Origin: Bin87 sp034423575
GTDB taxonomy: Bacteria; Chloroflexota; Dehalococcoidia; Lucifugimonadales; UBA3495
Length of the DNA stretch: 64,000 bases
Assembly (NCBI GenBank): GCA_034423575.1
Contig: DAOUIF010000033.1
Location: 1 to 64,000, forward strand
Direction of reading: 5' to 3'
The notes under the pieces are model-generated. The model worked only from the letters and a program-made list of their open reading frames with translations. It was not told the DNA's origin and searched no databases. This document shows positions 49,869-60,500 of the stretch, piece by piece (position 1 is the stretch's first letter; every line of letters begins with the position of its first letter). Both the position numbers and the translations under genes were made by a program.

Positions 49869-49967
49869 GGGAGCCTGTTCCCAACGTGGCGCGTCTCAGA
49901 GAGGGCCAATCGTATGGTTTACCATTTCCGGTTGATCGGTAGGACGCTGGGGCTGCGGGAAAGGTGG

Positions 49968-51377
49968 CTAGGCGAACTGGTACTCTCGCGTGGAGCCAAT
50001 CATGCGGAGGGCGTTGAGGATTACATCTTCGGCAGCGGCGCCAGCGTGCAGAGCTTCCTCGGCTTGGGCGACCAAGGCGGCGCGGTTATCATCGCGGAGC
50101 ACGACGCTGCCCAGGAGGTCAAGACAGCCGTCGACGATACTCGTCGCGTCCAGATGACGGTCTACGAGGGTCGCTACGATGGCTTTCACCCCGGAATGGT
50201 TGGCATCGCCCAGATTGTCGGCCACGAAATTGATGCGCTCCACCATGCTGCCGCTGTCGATCCACTCGCGACCGGTATGCCAACCCTCCACGGACGGCGG
50301 GTTGAGCAGGTCCTGGTTCATGTAGCGGCATTCCAGCGCGGTGTCCATGAAACCGACCCTGGGGAACTTGAAATCGCCCACGAGATGCAGGGTGCCGACG
50401 ACCACCTCGGCGGGACTCTTGACGCGGGCAAACCGCGCGGCCTCCGATCTGAAAAACTCGGAGGTGAACAGCACGCGCAGCATGGAACGAATGTCGTAAC
50501 CGGAGCGGAAGTATTCGGCCTCCAGGGTCGCAATGGCATCGGGATCGGGCGGCGCGGTGTTTTGCCATGCGGGCACCTGAACATCGTCGGCTACGAAGAA
50601 ATTGTAGAGGTGGCGGCTGACGAATCTCGCCGTCGAAGGCTGGCGGCAAATGATGTCGATGATGTCGTCGCCGTTGAAATCGCCCGTTTCTCCGAGGAAT
50701 GTCTTTGGACCGCCGTCATGATCTTCGGGATCGTAACGGAACAGCCAGGGGGTCTTGCCGTAGGGAATGCTGGCCACGTTGTCGTCGTCGATGGTCCATC
50801 CGGTGAAAGCGCGGGCGGCTTCCTGGACGTCGTCTTCGGTGTAGTTGGGGTGGCCGTCCATGCCGACGCCCATGGAAAAGAGCTCCAGGAGTTCGCGGCC
50901 CCAGTTTTCGTTGATGGCGTCGCGGTGGTTGAAATTGTTGTCCAGCCAGAAAATCATGGCGGGATCGCGGGCCAACCGGCGCAACAGCTCTTCGAAACTG
51001 CCCAGACCGGACTCCCGAAACATGTCGATCTGGTTGAGCATGGTCTTCTCGTGCAGCACCTTGGCCAGACCGGTGGCGAAGACGCCGTGCCAGAAAAGGG
51101 CGATTTTCTCCTGTAAGGGCCGGATGCCGGCGTTGTAGTTCATGCGGTAGACCGTTTCCGTCAGCGCGCCCTCGATGTTGCGGCTTTCCTTCCAGTCGAT
51201 GTAGTACCGCTCTATGATGTCCTCTTCCAGCGCGGGCTGACGCTCCGGGTGGAGTAGCCACTGGACGGTCTCCTCATATCCCCACGCGCAGTAGGTGTCG
51301 AGCTCCGCTGGCGTTGCGCCGAAACCGGCACGGCGCAGAAGGTGCGCCATCAGGGCGCGATGGGGGTCTGCGTGCAT
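49968..51377 (-). CDS. DUF1800 family protein
   Basis: 469 residues. HLLRRAGFGATPAELD at the N-terminus, IALFWHGVFATGLAKV, NWGRELLELFSMGVG, EAARAFTGWTI and a late NPPSVEGWHTGREWI are the DUF1800 hallmarks. This family of large secreted or periplasmic-type proteins is usually paired with a DUF1501 (twin-arginine) gene. No DUF1501 gene is seen nearby, and no clear signal peptide starts this protein. The function is unknown. Confidence 0.9.
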   Translation of the reverse strand: MHADPHRALMAHLLRRAGFGATPAELDTYCAWGYEETVQWLLHPERQPALEEDIIERYYIDWKESRNIEGALTETVYRMNYNAGIRPLQEKIALFWHGVFATGLAKVLHEKTMLNQIDMFRESGLGSFEELLRRLARDPAMIFWLDNNFNHRDAINENWGRELLELFSMGVGMDGHPNYTEDDVQEAARAFTGWTIDDDNVASIPYGKTPWLFRYDPEDHDGGPKTFLGETGDFNGDDIIDIICRQPSTARFVSRHLYNFFVADDVQVPAWQNTAPPDPDAIATLEAEYFRSGYDIRSMLRVLFTSEFFRSEAARFARVKSPAEVVVGTLHLVGDFKFPRVGFMDTALECRYMNQDLLNPPSVEGWHTGREWIDSGSMVERINFVADNLGDANHSGVKAIVATLVDRHLDATSIVDGCLDLLGSVVLRDDNRAALVAQAEEALHAGAAAEDVILNALRMIGSTREYQFA

Positions 51378-51763
51378 GTTTTCACCAGAGAGGTTCGAGG
51401 TCTAACGAAGGCGCCGGTTCGGCCACCGAAAAGCGCGACAATCGTGAATGAGGTTTGATATTTGAGGATCGCCGATCATAATATCATAGCCATCCGGGTC
51501 GCCCGGCGGGCGTGCCGAAGCCGTGCAACGCGGGCTGCGCTTGTCGGGATGGGGTCGCGCCCGCGCCAAGGGTCACCGAGGCCGGACCGGGCCGTTACGA
51601 CATTCGCAATTTGCCGGCGCGTTGACCCGGCTCGTGCCGGTGACGCCGGAAAGTTGCTCGCGAAAGATGCATGGCCCTGCCGATTTTGGGCGGTCCGTCT
51701 TGCTGGATGATGTGCCAGCAGCGGACCATCACCCCGTACTGGATCGACTGGGCGTAGAGCGCC
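51378..51763. other. Gene-poor stretch
   Basis: I see no convincing coding sequence. Short open frames on both strands lack recognisable motifs. A short AT-rich segment lies near 51450-51490 (GATATTTGAGG, ATAATATCATAG). Confidence 0.6.
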
Positions 51764-52057
51764 GTGGACGGCAACGCGTCCCGGGAACGGCTGACGAGCA
51801 GAATCCGCACCACCTCTCACAGTAACTTCACCTTGTACTGGGGCATGACGCAATACTACCGGATGGCCGCTGACAATCGGGCTGGCACAGGCGTCTTTGC
51901 CGCGGTGAAGTCGGCGACGAGCGCCGGCGATCCGACGACGGCGTTTTCGGCGCCCAAGGTGGTGCGCGTGATCAATCTGGCCCGCGACCCGGTGTCGCTG
52001 ATCCGAGCCCGCGGACGACGGCTCCGTGACGGGATTGCCGCGCTTGACCCGCAATGA
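51764..52057 (+). pseudogene. Fibronectin type III domain remnant (tentative)
   Basis: One frame reads TQYYRMAADNRAGTGVFAAV followed by KSATSAGDP. This matches the last strands of an FN3 domain (YYRV-x-A-N-x-AGTGP-x-S-A-V-x-x-ATT), but the rest of the fold is missing and no gene start or continuing frame exists. It is best read as a decayed fragment of a surface FN3-repeat protein. Alternatively it may be chance similarity in a high-GC open frame. Confidence 0.35.
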
Positions 52058-52132
52058 CATCCCAGCAGAGTGGGTAGGCGTGATGGACGGTTGTATTGAC
52101 AAGTATTGGGGTGGGGCGCACCATGAGCGGGC

Positions 52133-53491
52133 TTGTGCCGTGTTCTGGCGTTTTGTCGGGGCCGTCGCTTTGGTCGACGGGAGGCGGGCGCAGCGGCAGG
52201 CGTTCATTTATCCATACCACACGAGAGCCCGATCATTTCGTTTCTGAGACTTCCGCGTCTGCATACCATTGACGCTTGGCTGGCCTACCGGGACTTCCGG
52301 CTGCTGTGGCTGGCCAATTTTTGTGGCTTCACGGCGCAGTGGCTGCAACTGCTGAGCATCGGGTGGCTGGTGAAGGATTTGTCCGCCGGCACCGGCATCG
52401 GCGGCCTGCTGGTGCTGTCGGTCAGCGCGATCAACACGTTGCCTGGCCTGCTGGTAAATCCGATCACCGGGGTGCTGGGCGACCGCCTGGATCGCCGTAA
52501 GCTGGCGATGGCCATGCAGGCCGCCAGCGGCGTGCTGGCGTTGGGATTCGCCGTCCTGGTGGCCACGGATTACGTTCGCGCGTGGCATGCCTATGCCTAC
52601 GTGCTGATTTCCGGTTCCTTTCTGGCAATCACGCAACCCATGCAACAGGTGCTGATTTCCAATACCGTACCCCGAGAATCGCTGGTCAACGCCTACGCCA
52701 CCAACACGCTTACCGTCACCGGAACGCGGGTTTTCGGTCCCTTCGTCGGCGGACTCCTCATATTCACGCTGGGGTATTTCTGGAACTTTGCGCTGGAAGC
52801 GGCCCTTTACCTGGGTGTGGTGGTGCTGCTGCTGCCAATGCGGACGCCGTACACTGGTACTGAGTCGGCAGAGCGAAGGCGGCGGTTCACACCATTCGGA
52901 GACATCAGGGACGGCCTGGTTCACCTGTGGCGGAACCAGCGCGAGGTCCTGGAAATCGCGGTGCTCTCGGTGGTTCCGAATACGATACTGCACCCGGTGT
53001 GGTTCCTGCTGCCGTTGTTCACGGTGGAAGTGCTGCAGGGGCACGTCAAGATGGGCGGATACCTGTTGGCGGTGACCGGCGTGGGAGGGTTGATTTCCAC
53101 GCTGGCCATCGCCACCTTCGGGCTGCCCTTCCGGCGCGGTTACACCCTATTTGGAGCGGCGGCGCTGTCGTCGCTGGCCACGATGCTGTTCGCCTTCTCG
53201 TCATGGGTTCCGGGGGCATTTACCGTACTTGCCGCTCAGTCGTTTTTCCAAGCCTATTTCCGCACCACCCAGGGGACGCTGGTCCTGACCATCGTCCCCG
53301 ACCGGTTCCGAGCCCGCACCATGGCCCTGTTGGCCTACGAGCGCTCTTTCCTGATCGGTGTAAGCGTGGTCGTGGGCATTTTCGCCGACTTCACATCGGC
53401 GTCAATGGCGATCTTGGCCATCGGCTCTTTGGGTCTGACTGTGACCCTGGGATGTTTCGCCACGCTGCGGCGGGTGCGGGCGCTGCGGTAG
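52133..53491 (+). CDS. MFS transporter (EntS-like), first of a tandem pair
   Basis: About 420 residues from the conserved RLPRLHTIDAWLAYRDFRLLW motif, with 12 predicted membrane helices and a GDRLDRRKL loop between TM2 and TM3 (the MFS D-R-x-x-R/K motif). It is probably an exporter of the siderophore or drug type. The true start is unclear: no ATG, GTG or TTG lies near the expected position. The reported TTG 52133 adds about 34 odd residues, while ATT 52235 would fit the homology with the next gene. The 3' end is only about 12 bases from the paralogue. Confidence 0.8.
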   Translation: MCRVLAFCRGRRFGRREAGAAAGVHLSIPHESPIISFLRLPRLHTIDAWLAYRDFRLLWLANFCGFTAQWLQLLSIGWLVKDLSAGTGIGGLLVLSVSAINTLPGLLVNPITGVLGDRLDRRKLAMAMQAASGVLALGFAVLVATDYVRAWHAYAYVLISGSFLAITQPMQQVLISNTVPRESLVNAYATNTLTVTGTRVFGPFVGGLLIFTLGYFWNFALEAALYLGVVVLLLPMRTPYTGTESAERRRRFTPFGDIRDGLVHLWRNQREVLEIAVLSVVPNTILHPVWFLLPLFTVEVLQGHVKMGGYLLAVTGVGGLISTLAIATFGLPFRRGYTLFGAAALSSLATMLFAFSSWVPGAFTVLAAQSFFQAYFRTTQGTLVLTIVPDRFRARTMALLAYERSFLIGVSVVVGIFADFTSASMAILAIGSLGLTVTLGCFATLRRVRALR

Positions 53492-53503
53492 AGGGCACGG
53501 GAC

Positions 53504-54754
53504 TTGCGAACGGTAAGGCTGCCACGGCTGCACACGCTGGACGCCTGGTTGGGCTACCGGGATTTCCGATACCTGTGGTGCGGCAATTTCTTTGCCAACA
53601 ACGCCCAGTGGCTGCAGCTATTGAGCGTGGGCTGGCTGGTGCGGGAGCTGTCCGAGGGGTCGAATGTGGCCGGCCTCCTGGTGGTCACGGTGGGCGGGAT
53701 CAACACGCTGCCCGGGCTGGCGTTTGGCCCCTGGGGCGGCGTGCTGAGCGACCGGTTCGACCGGCGCAAGTTGGTGATGATTCTACAGACGGCGATGGCC
53801 GCGCTGGCCTTTGCCTTCGCGGTACTGATCCTGTCGGGCAGGGTGCAGGTGTGGCACGCCTACGCCTACGTGATCGTCGCGGGGTCGTTTCTCTCCGTGG
53901 TGCAGCCGATGCGGCAGGCGCTGATGGCGGGGACCGTGCCGAGGGACATGCTGGGCAACGCGCTGGCCACGGACGTGCTGACCATCACCGGAACTCGGAT
54001 ATTCGGCCCGTTCGTCGGGGGAATCCTGATATTCACGCTGGGATTCTTCTGGAACTTCACCATCGAGGGCGCCCTGTACCTGGCGAACGTGGCGATGATC
54101 TCCAGAATACGGACGCCCTTCTATCGTCCCGGCAATGCGCGGCAACGAGGCTCGGCGATGTCCAACATGATCGAGGGGTTCCGCTATCTGTGGAGCGGCG
54201 AGCGGGCGTTTTTCCAACTGACCGTGGTGTCAATGATCCCCAACATCATCCTGCACCCGTCGTGGTTCCTGTTTCCGGTTTACACCACGGACGTGCTGAA
54301 GCGCGACGCGGACGTTGGCGGGTATCTGCTGGCCATCACGGGGGTGGGCGGCCTGCTGGCCGCGCTGTTCATCGCGTCGTTCGGGTTCGTATTTCCGAAG
54401 GGCAAGGTGGTGCTGGGTGCAGCAGTAGGAAGCTCGGTGACGCTGCTGGTGTTCGCGTTGTCGAAATGGATGGCGGTGGCGTTCGTGTTCATCGCGGCGA
54501 TGGCCCTCAGCCAGTCTGTGTTCCGGACCGCCCGGGGAACGCTGATCCAAACGCTGACGCCGGACAGCCTGCGGGGGCGGATGACGAGTCTGCAGAGCTT
54601 TGACCGGGGATTCCTGGTGGTGGCCAGCCTCGGCGTCGGGGTACTGTCGGACCTCACGTCCTCGGCGACGGCTCTGGCGATAATCGCGGCAATCGGTCTG
54701 GGCGCATCGGCGGTGTGCTGGGTCCTGTTGAGGAGGGTACGCGTTCTGGCGTAG
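53504..54754 (+). CDS. MFS transporter (EntS-like), second of a tandem pair
   Basis: 416 residues, homologous to the preceding gene over the whole length (RLPRLHTLDAWLGYRDFRYLW; GGVLSDRFDRRKLVM; PNIILHPSWFLFPVYTTDVL). 12 membrane helices. It probably arose by tandem duplication. TTG 53504 is the likely start, with GAGGG 8 bases upstream. Paralogues may form separate exporters with different substrates. Confidence 0.88.
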   Translation: MRTVRLPRLHTLDAWLGYRDFRYLWCGNFFANNAQWLQLLSVGWLVRELSEGSNVAGLLVVTVGGINTLPGLAFGPWGGVLSDRFDRRKLVMILQTAMAALAFAFAVLILSGRVQVWHAYAYVIVAGSFLSVVQPMRQALMAGTVPRDMLGNALATDVLTITGTRIFGPFVGGILIFTLGFFWNFTIEGALYLANVAMISRIRTPFYRPGNARQRGSAMSNMIEGFRYLWSGERAFFQLTVVSMIPNIILHPSWFLFPVYTTDVLKRDADVGGYLLAITGVGGLLAALFIASFGFVFPKGKVVLGAAVGSSVTLLVFALSKWMAVAFVFIAAMALSQSVFRTARGTLIQTLTPDSLRGRMTSLQSFDRGFLVVASLGVGVLSDLTSSATALAIIAAIGLGASAVCWVLLRRVRVLA

Positions 54755-54852
54755 TTTCGGGGGGTCGGTCCGGATGCGTCCTGAAGCCAGGGAAAAAGGA
54801 GTATCATGGATAGCCCAGGCTTCGGTGAGCCGCGCCCGAGGTTGTCCTCTAT

Positions 54853-56355
54853 TTGATCCAACGCATCACATCGAGTCCGTCCTACAAGTGGTGGGCTTTC
54901 TGGACTATTGCCACCGGCACGTTCTTCTCGGTGGTCGACCACGGGAGCGTGTTGGTTGCGCTGCCCGGCATCGAATCCCACTTCGACGCTTCGCTGGAAT
55001 CGGTCCAGTGGGTGGTGGTCGCCTACGCCCTGGTGATCAGCGTGCTGCTGTTGCCCATGGGCCGGCTGGGCGACGTGGTGGGGCGCAGACGCATCTACCT
55101 GACGGGCACGGCGATTTTCGTGCTGGCGTCGCTGGGCGCGGCGCTATCCACCAGCCTGGAGGTGCTGGTGGTGATGCGGGTGCTGAAGGGCGTCGGAGCC
55201 GGCATGGTCCAGGGCTGCGGCATGGGCATGATGATTGCCGCCTTCCCCGACTCGGAGCGGGGGAAAGCGTTGGGCACGCACCTCAGCGTGGTGGGGATGG
55301 GCGCAATCGCCGGGCCGGCCATGGGCGGCTTCCTGGTGGCGTGGCTGGGCTGGCAATGGGTGTTTCTGGTGAACGTGCCGGCCGGCGGGCTGGTGCTCAT
55401 CCTCGCGTGGCTGTTGCTGGAGCGGGGTCCGGGAGCGGGTCAGTACCGGCGGGGGCAGGGTGCGTCGTCGTTCGACTGGACGGGCGCTGCGGTCTCGGGA
55501 GTGATACTGCTGGTGCTGCTGCTGGTGGTGGGAAATGGGAACGGGCTGGGTTGGCGGTCGGCGCCGGTGATCGTGGGCGGGATTGCGGTCGTGATCCTGA
55601 CCGCCGGGTTCATCTGGTGGGAGTTGCGGGTCCGCGCGCCGATGCTGGATCTGCGGTTGTTCGCCAACCAGGTGTTCGGCCTGGGAGTGGCGGCGGCGTG
55701 GCTCTCTTTCTTCGGGTCGTCAGCGGCGCGGTTCATGATGCCGTTCTACCTGCAACGGGTGCTACTGTACGCGCCGGAGCAGGTGGGACTGATGATGATC
55801 CCGCCGGCCATGTGTATGGTCCTCATCGGGCCGTTCAGCGGGCGGGTAGCGGATCGTTTCGGATGGCGCGTGCCGACGGTGTGCGGGATGGCGCTGACCG
55901 CCGCCGGGGCGTTCGTGCTGGCGTTTGCGCTGCAAGAGCAATCGCCGGTCTGGCTGGTGATCGCCACGATGATGATGCAAAGCTCCGGCAACGGGATATT
56001 CAACTCACCGAACAGCAGCAGCATCCTGAGCGTGGTGGACCGCAGCCGCTACGGGGTGGTTTCGGCCCTGACGCAACTGGTGAGGAACTCGGCGAACGTG
56101 GTGAGCGTCGCCGTTTCCACCACGGTAGTGGTGTCGACCATGGCCACCTACGGGGTGGAGCCCAAACTGGAGGCGGTAAATCCGGAAGTGGCGACGGCGT
56201 TTGTCGACGGGGTACGGTGGGCGTTTCTGATGCTGGGGGCGGCGCTGGCCGTGGGCGCGGCGATCTCGCTGTACCGTGCGCTGAGCGCCCGGGCCGCGCT
56301 GCCGAATCCACCGATGGCGGCCGAACCGCAGGCGAGGACCGCCGGCAACGACTGA
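54853..56355 (+). CDS. MFS drug:H+ antiporter of the DHA2 (EmrB/QacA) type
   Basis: 500 residues with 14 predicted membrane helices. TIATGTFFSVVDHGSVLVALPGIESHF (TM1), GRLGDVVGRRRIYLTG (motif A) and GPAMGGFLVAWLGWQWVFLVNVPAG (motif C) are hallmarks of DHA2 exporters. TTG 54853 is used as the start. It lies about 100 bases after the EntS-like pair, so three exporters follow one another. Its substrate is unknown. Confidence 0.9.
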   Translation: MIQRITSSPSYKWWAFWTIATGTFFSVVDHGSVLVALPGIESHFDASLESVQWVVVAYALVISVLLLPMGRLGDVVGRRRIYLTGTAIFVLASLGAALSTSLEVLVVMRVLKGVGAGMVQGCGMGMMIAAFPDSERGKALGTHLSVVGMGAIAGPAMGGFLVAWLGWQWVFLVNVPAGGLVLILAWLLLERGPGAGQYRRGQGASSFDWTGAAVSGVILLVLLLVVGNGNGLGWRSAPVIVGGIAVVILTAGFIWWELRVRAPMLDLRLFANQVFGLGVAAAWLSFFGSSAARFMMPFYLQRVLLYAPEQVGLMMIPPAMCMVLIGPFSGRVADRFGWRVPTVCGMALTAAGAFVLAFALQEQSPVWLVIATMMMQSSGNGIFNSPNSSSILSVVDRSRYGVVSALTQLVRNSANVVSVAVSTTVVVSTMATYGVEPKLEAVNPEVATAFVDGVRWAFLMLGAALAVGAAISLYRALSARAALPNPPMAAEPQARTAGND

Positions 56356-56365
56356 GCCGAAAGGT

Positions 56366-57412
56366 TTACCGGTCAGAGAAGCGGGGCATCACTTCCCGCG
56401 CGAATAGCTCCATGGACCGGAGTTGCTTCTTCTGATCGAGGCCGCCGAAGGCGAAGTTGCACATGAAGTAGCGCACGCCGGCGTCGTGAAGGGCCTGGAT
56501 CCTGGCGGCGCACTGGTCCGGAGTGCCGATGAAGGCCCGGTGTTCGGCGAGATATTCGTAGGACGGCGGGAACTCGGTGCGACGTTTGCGGTAGTCGTGG
56601 ATGCTCTCGTAGACTTCGCTGCCGACGGAAAATTCGCGTCGCCAGGTGTTGATGTCAAGGGTCCAGTTCAGGGCCTCGCGTGCGTCCCGGTGGGCCTGCT
56701 CTTCGGTTTCGGCCACGTAGAAGTAGCGGGAGAACGGAACGTCCGATGGCAACACGGCGTGTCCGCTGGCCTGCGACTGCTCCAAAAAGCGCTGCAGCAG
56801 GTCCACGGCGTCGTCGGTGTTCAGGACGACGCCGATGATGAGCCGTCGTCCGGTGGTGGCGACGAACTCCAGGGACTCGAGACTGCGGGTCGCCGCGACA
56901 TAGACCGGTGGATGAGGTTGTTGCAGCGGGGTGGGCACCAGGTTGAGGTTCTGCGTCGAATAGTAGCTGCCCTGGAAGGTACAGTCGGGAGTGGTCCACA
57001 GGGTTTCGACCATCTCGATGGTCTCGCGGTAGCGGGCCTGGCTCTCGGCGTGGTCGATGCCGAAGTTGCCGTACTCAGTTGTCGATGCGCCTCGGCCGAA
57101 CCCGACGTCGAGGCGTCCGTCGCTGAGGACGTCCAGCGTCGCGGTGTCTTCCGCCAGCCGAACCGGGTGATGCAGGGGAGGGATCAGCACCGCAGTTCCC
57201 AACCGGATCCTGCTGGTCCGCGCCGCGATGTTGCTGGCGATCACCAGCGAGGAGGCGCCCAGGCCATAACGGGTGAAATGGTGCTCCGCCAGCCAGATCG
57301 CTTTGAATCCCAGTTCCTCACCGACCACAGCCTGCTCCAGCAAATCCGAAAACAGCGCCTTCGGCGTATGTTCTTCAGGCCAGGGTATGTGAGAAAACAG
57401 TGCGAAATCCAT
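56366..57412 (-). CDS. LLM class flavin-dependent oxidoreductase (luciferase-like)
   Basis: 348 residues. MDFALFSHIPWPEEHTP opens the TIM barrel; WLAEHHFTRYGLG, RIRLGTAVLIPPLHHPVRLAEDTATLDVLSDGRLDVGFGRG are strong luciferase-family signatures, and DQCAARIQALHDAGVRYFM closes it. Such enzymes use FMN or F420 to oxidise alkanes, aromatics, sulfonates or other substrates. Many SAR202-type genomes carry dozens of paralogues. It converges on the DHA2 transporter gene with a gap of about 10 bases and is divergent from the RND gene. Confidence 0.92.
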   Translation of the reverse strand: MDFALFSHIPWPEEHTPKALFSDLLEQAVVGEELGFKAIWLAEHHFTRYGLGASSLVIASNIAARTSRIRLGTAVLIPPLHHPVRLAEDTATLDVLSDGRLDVGFGRGASTTEYGNFGIDHAESQARYRETIEMVETLWTTPDCTFQGSYYSTQNLNLVPTPLQQPHPPVYVAATRSLESLEFVATTGRRLIIGVVLNTDDAVDLLQRFLEQSQASGHAVLPSDVPFSRYFYVAETEEQAHRDAREALNWTLDINTWRREFSVGSEVYESIHDYRKRRTEFPPSYEYLAEHRAFIGTPDQCAARIQALHDAGVRYFMCNFAFGGLDQKKQLRSMELFAREVMPRFSDR

Positions 57413-57594
57413 GTCGGGCTCCTCGGATCAAAACTCGAAGCAGTGTACACACGGGTAGACCCGCGGGCAACGCCGCAGTTCGCTTTCCAACCGTCGAGTA
57501 AACGCGGGTCTGGTATGATTCAAGGTCGGAATCAGGCGTTGAGCGTTCGATCCCAGAGGCGGTCAGCGCACGACTTTACAAATTCGTTCGCGGT

Positions 57595-60500
57595 GTGGTT
57601 TTGACTTTCCTGACTTCGCTAGCTCTCCGGCGCAAGCCGGTCACCATCATGGCTATGTTGCTGCTGTTGGCCGCCGGAGTGTTTTCGTACAGTCAGATCC
57701 AGCAGGAACTCTTCCCCGAAATCAGCTTTTCGATCATTTACGTGGCCACGAATTACCAGCAGGGGGACCCGAACACCGTCGCCACTGACGTGACCGCCAA
57801 GGTCGAAGACGCGATTTCCGGATTGCCGGATCTGGACAAAACGACATCGATTTCCACGCCCAGCATGTCGCTGGTGACGGCGAACTTCGCACCCGGCGCG
57901 GATGTGGAGTCCGCAGAGGAGGAAATCCGCAGCCGGGTGAGCGGGCTTCAGCTGCGCGAGGAGGCCGGCGACCCGTTCGTGCTGCGTCTGACGTCGGACA
58001 TTTTCCCCATTATGTGGTTGAGCGTCAGCGGCGAACGGGATATCCCGGCGCTGCAACGCATCGTGGACGACGAGATACTGCCTCGTCTGGAAGCGGTGGA
58101 CGGCGTGTACGAAGTCAACGTGGAGGGTGGAGTAACGGAACGGGTTTCGGTGATCGTGGACCCGGTTCGGAGCGACGAACACGGGCTGGGTATCCAGGAC
58201 GTGGTGAACGCGGTGTCGGGGAATTCGGTTGATCTCAACGCGGGGTTCCTGAACAACGGCGACCACTCCATCGGGTTGCGCACCTACCGGGGTTACGGCG
58301 ACCTCGAATCCATCCGCGATCTGCCGGTTGACTATCGCCACGCCGCGTTTGGTTCGGCGGGCGCCCCGCCGGCGGAGGATGGTGGCACTCCGATCATGTT
58401 GTCCGACGTGGCAACCGTCCGTGTGGACACTCCGGACGCTGCCACCATTTCACGGACCAACGGGCAGCCGAGCATTTCGCTTCAGGTGCTGCAACTCCCG
58501 GAAGGGAACACGATCGAAGTGGCCCAGGAGTTGCTGACCATCATAACGAGCCTGGAACTTCCACCCGACGTGCGGGTCGATGTTCTATACAACGATGGCC
58601 CGGAGCTTGAGGAGCAACTCACCAGCGTGGTTGGCCAGGGTGGCTTGGGCTTCGTCATCGCCGTGATTGCCATCTTCCTGTTCCTGCTGCAACTACGGCC
58701 GACGGTGATCAGGGGAATACTGCAAACCCTCAGGCCCACGGTGATCATCGCGATTTCCATCCCGCTGAGCATCATGATCACGATCCTGGTCATGGCGGTG
58801 ATGGATTGGACGCTCAACTTCATGAGCCTGGCCGGTTTGGCGATTGCCGTGGGACGGATCGTCGATGACAGCATCGTCGTTTTGGAGAATATCTACCGCC
58901 ATGTGCAGGCCGGATCGACTCGTTACCCGATGCAAGGGCCGGAGTTCACCGCCTATCGTCTGATGCCGCTGGGTGACGATCCCGGCCTGACGGCAGCCAT
59001 CCGCGGCACGCGCGAGGTCGGTCCCGCGATTCTGGCGTCCACCTTGACCACCGTGGCGGTGTTCCTTCCCCTGGCGTTCATTCCGGGGATCGTGGGCGAG
59101 TTCTTCCTTCCGTTTGCGCAGACCGTGTGCGTTTCGCTTCTGGCGTCCACCTTCATTGCGCTGACCGCTGTGCCTGTGCTCAGCTCGCTGTTGCTCCGCG
59201 CTGGCGACATGGCCGACGAGGACGATTCGGTTTCGCGGGACACGTGGTTGCAGCGCATCTACACGCCCATATTGACCTGGGCTTTGAATCATCCCCTGAT
59301 CTCCGTTCTTGCCTGCATAGCGGCAGTGGGGGCGACGTTGCCCCTGATTTTAGTGCTGCCGATCACGCTGTTTTCGTCCGGTGAGGCGGAGGCGATGCGG
59401 ATAGACGTCACCATGCCGGAAAACACCGGCGCGACGGCCATTCATCGGGAAGTGCGGGAAGTGGAAACGATTCTGGACCGCTACGTGGATGCGGGTTATA
59501 TCGTTTCGTACCAGGCCACTCTGGGCTCTACCAGCCAGGATTTCGGGCCGGGGCTGGGCGAGACCGGCTTCGACGTGGCCGGATTTTTCATCGCCCTGTC
59601 GGATACCGCGCCGCCGGACTTGGATGAGCAGCTGCGCGCGGAATTGCCGCAAAAGGAAGGCGTGGATGTCCAACTGTTTGTTGACTCGGCGGGACCGCCA
59701 CAGGCCGGCATCGAGATTGCGGTAACGGGCAGCGACTTCAGCCGTGTCCGGCAAGTGGCGCAGGACCTGGTGGGCAGGATCGAGCCCCTGGACGGCGTCG
59801 TCAACCTGAAGACCAACTTGAGCGATGAAAGCGAAGAGTTGACGTTTGAGGTGGACGCGTCCGAAGCGCGACGCTACGGGCTCACCTCGGCGGCCGTTGC
59901 GGGTCAGGTGCGCACCTGGGTGTATGGCGTTGATGCAGCCAATGTCAGCCTCATGGGAGATACCTATGACGTTGTGGTCCGTGGCCCCGCCGAACAGGTG
60001 GACGAGTTGGTAGAGTTGCAGAATTTGTCCATTGGCGGACCTCTGGGTACGGCTAATCTGGGTTCAATCGCAGACGCCAAGACTACTGTGGGCCCGTCGC
60101 TGGTCACCCATTACGACGGAGATCGATCGGTGACGATCACCGGAGAGTTTCTGGGAAACGATCCGCAGGCCATCAGCGGGCGCATAGACCGGATCATCGA
60201 GAACGCGGACCTGCCGGCGGGAGTTCAGATCCGCCAGGGAGGTTTCGCGAGCGATATCCAGGAACAGTTCAACAACGTCTATCTAGCGATGATGATCGGG
60301 CTTGCGTTGGTGTACCTGGTGATGGTGGCAACCCTCGGTTCCCTGCGTGATCCTTTTATCGTGGTCCTGAGCATGCCGCTTGCGGTGGTCGGAGCGTTGA
60401 TCGCGCTAACGGTCACCGGTCGAGCATTGAGCTTGCCTGCGCTGATGGGCTTCCTGTTCCTCATTGGCATCGTGGTGACCAACGCTATCGTGCTGATCAC

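Noticed and set aside
49857..51116. 419-residue plus-strand open frame over DUF1800
   Set aside because: Antisense shadow; DUF1800 motifs lie on the minus strand.
51476..52207. 243-residue minus-strand open frame in the gene-poor gap
   Set aside because: No motif, Arg/His-rich translation and opposite to the FN3-like fragment.
52927..54603. 558-residue plus-strand open frame overlapping the two MFS genes
   Set aside because: Gly/Arg/Ala-rich low-complexity translation in an alternative frame of two clearly homologous MFS genes; no motif.
54774..56435. 553-residue plus-strand open frame over the DHA2 transporter
   Set aside because: Shadow frame in high-GC sequence; the DHA2 frame has 14 membrane helices and motifs A and C.
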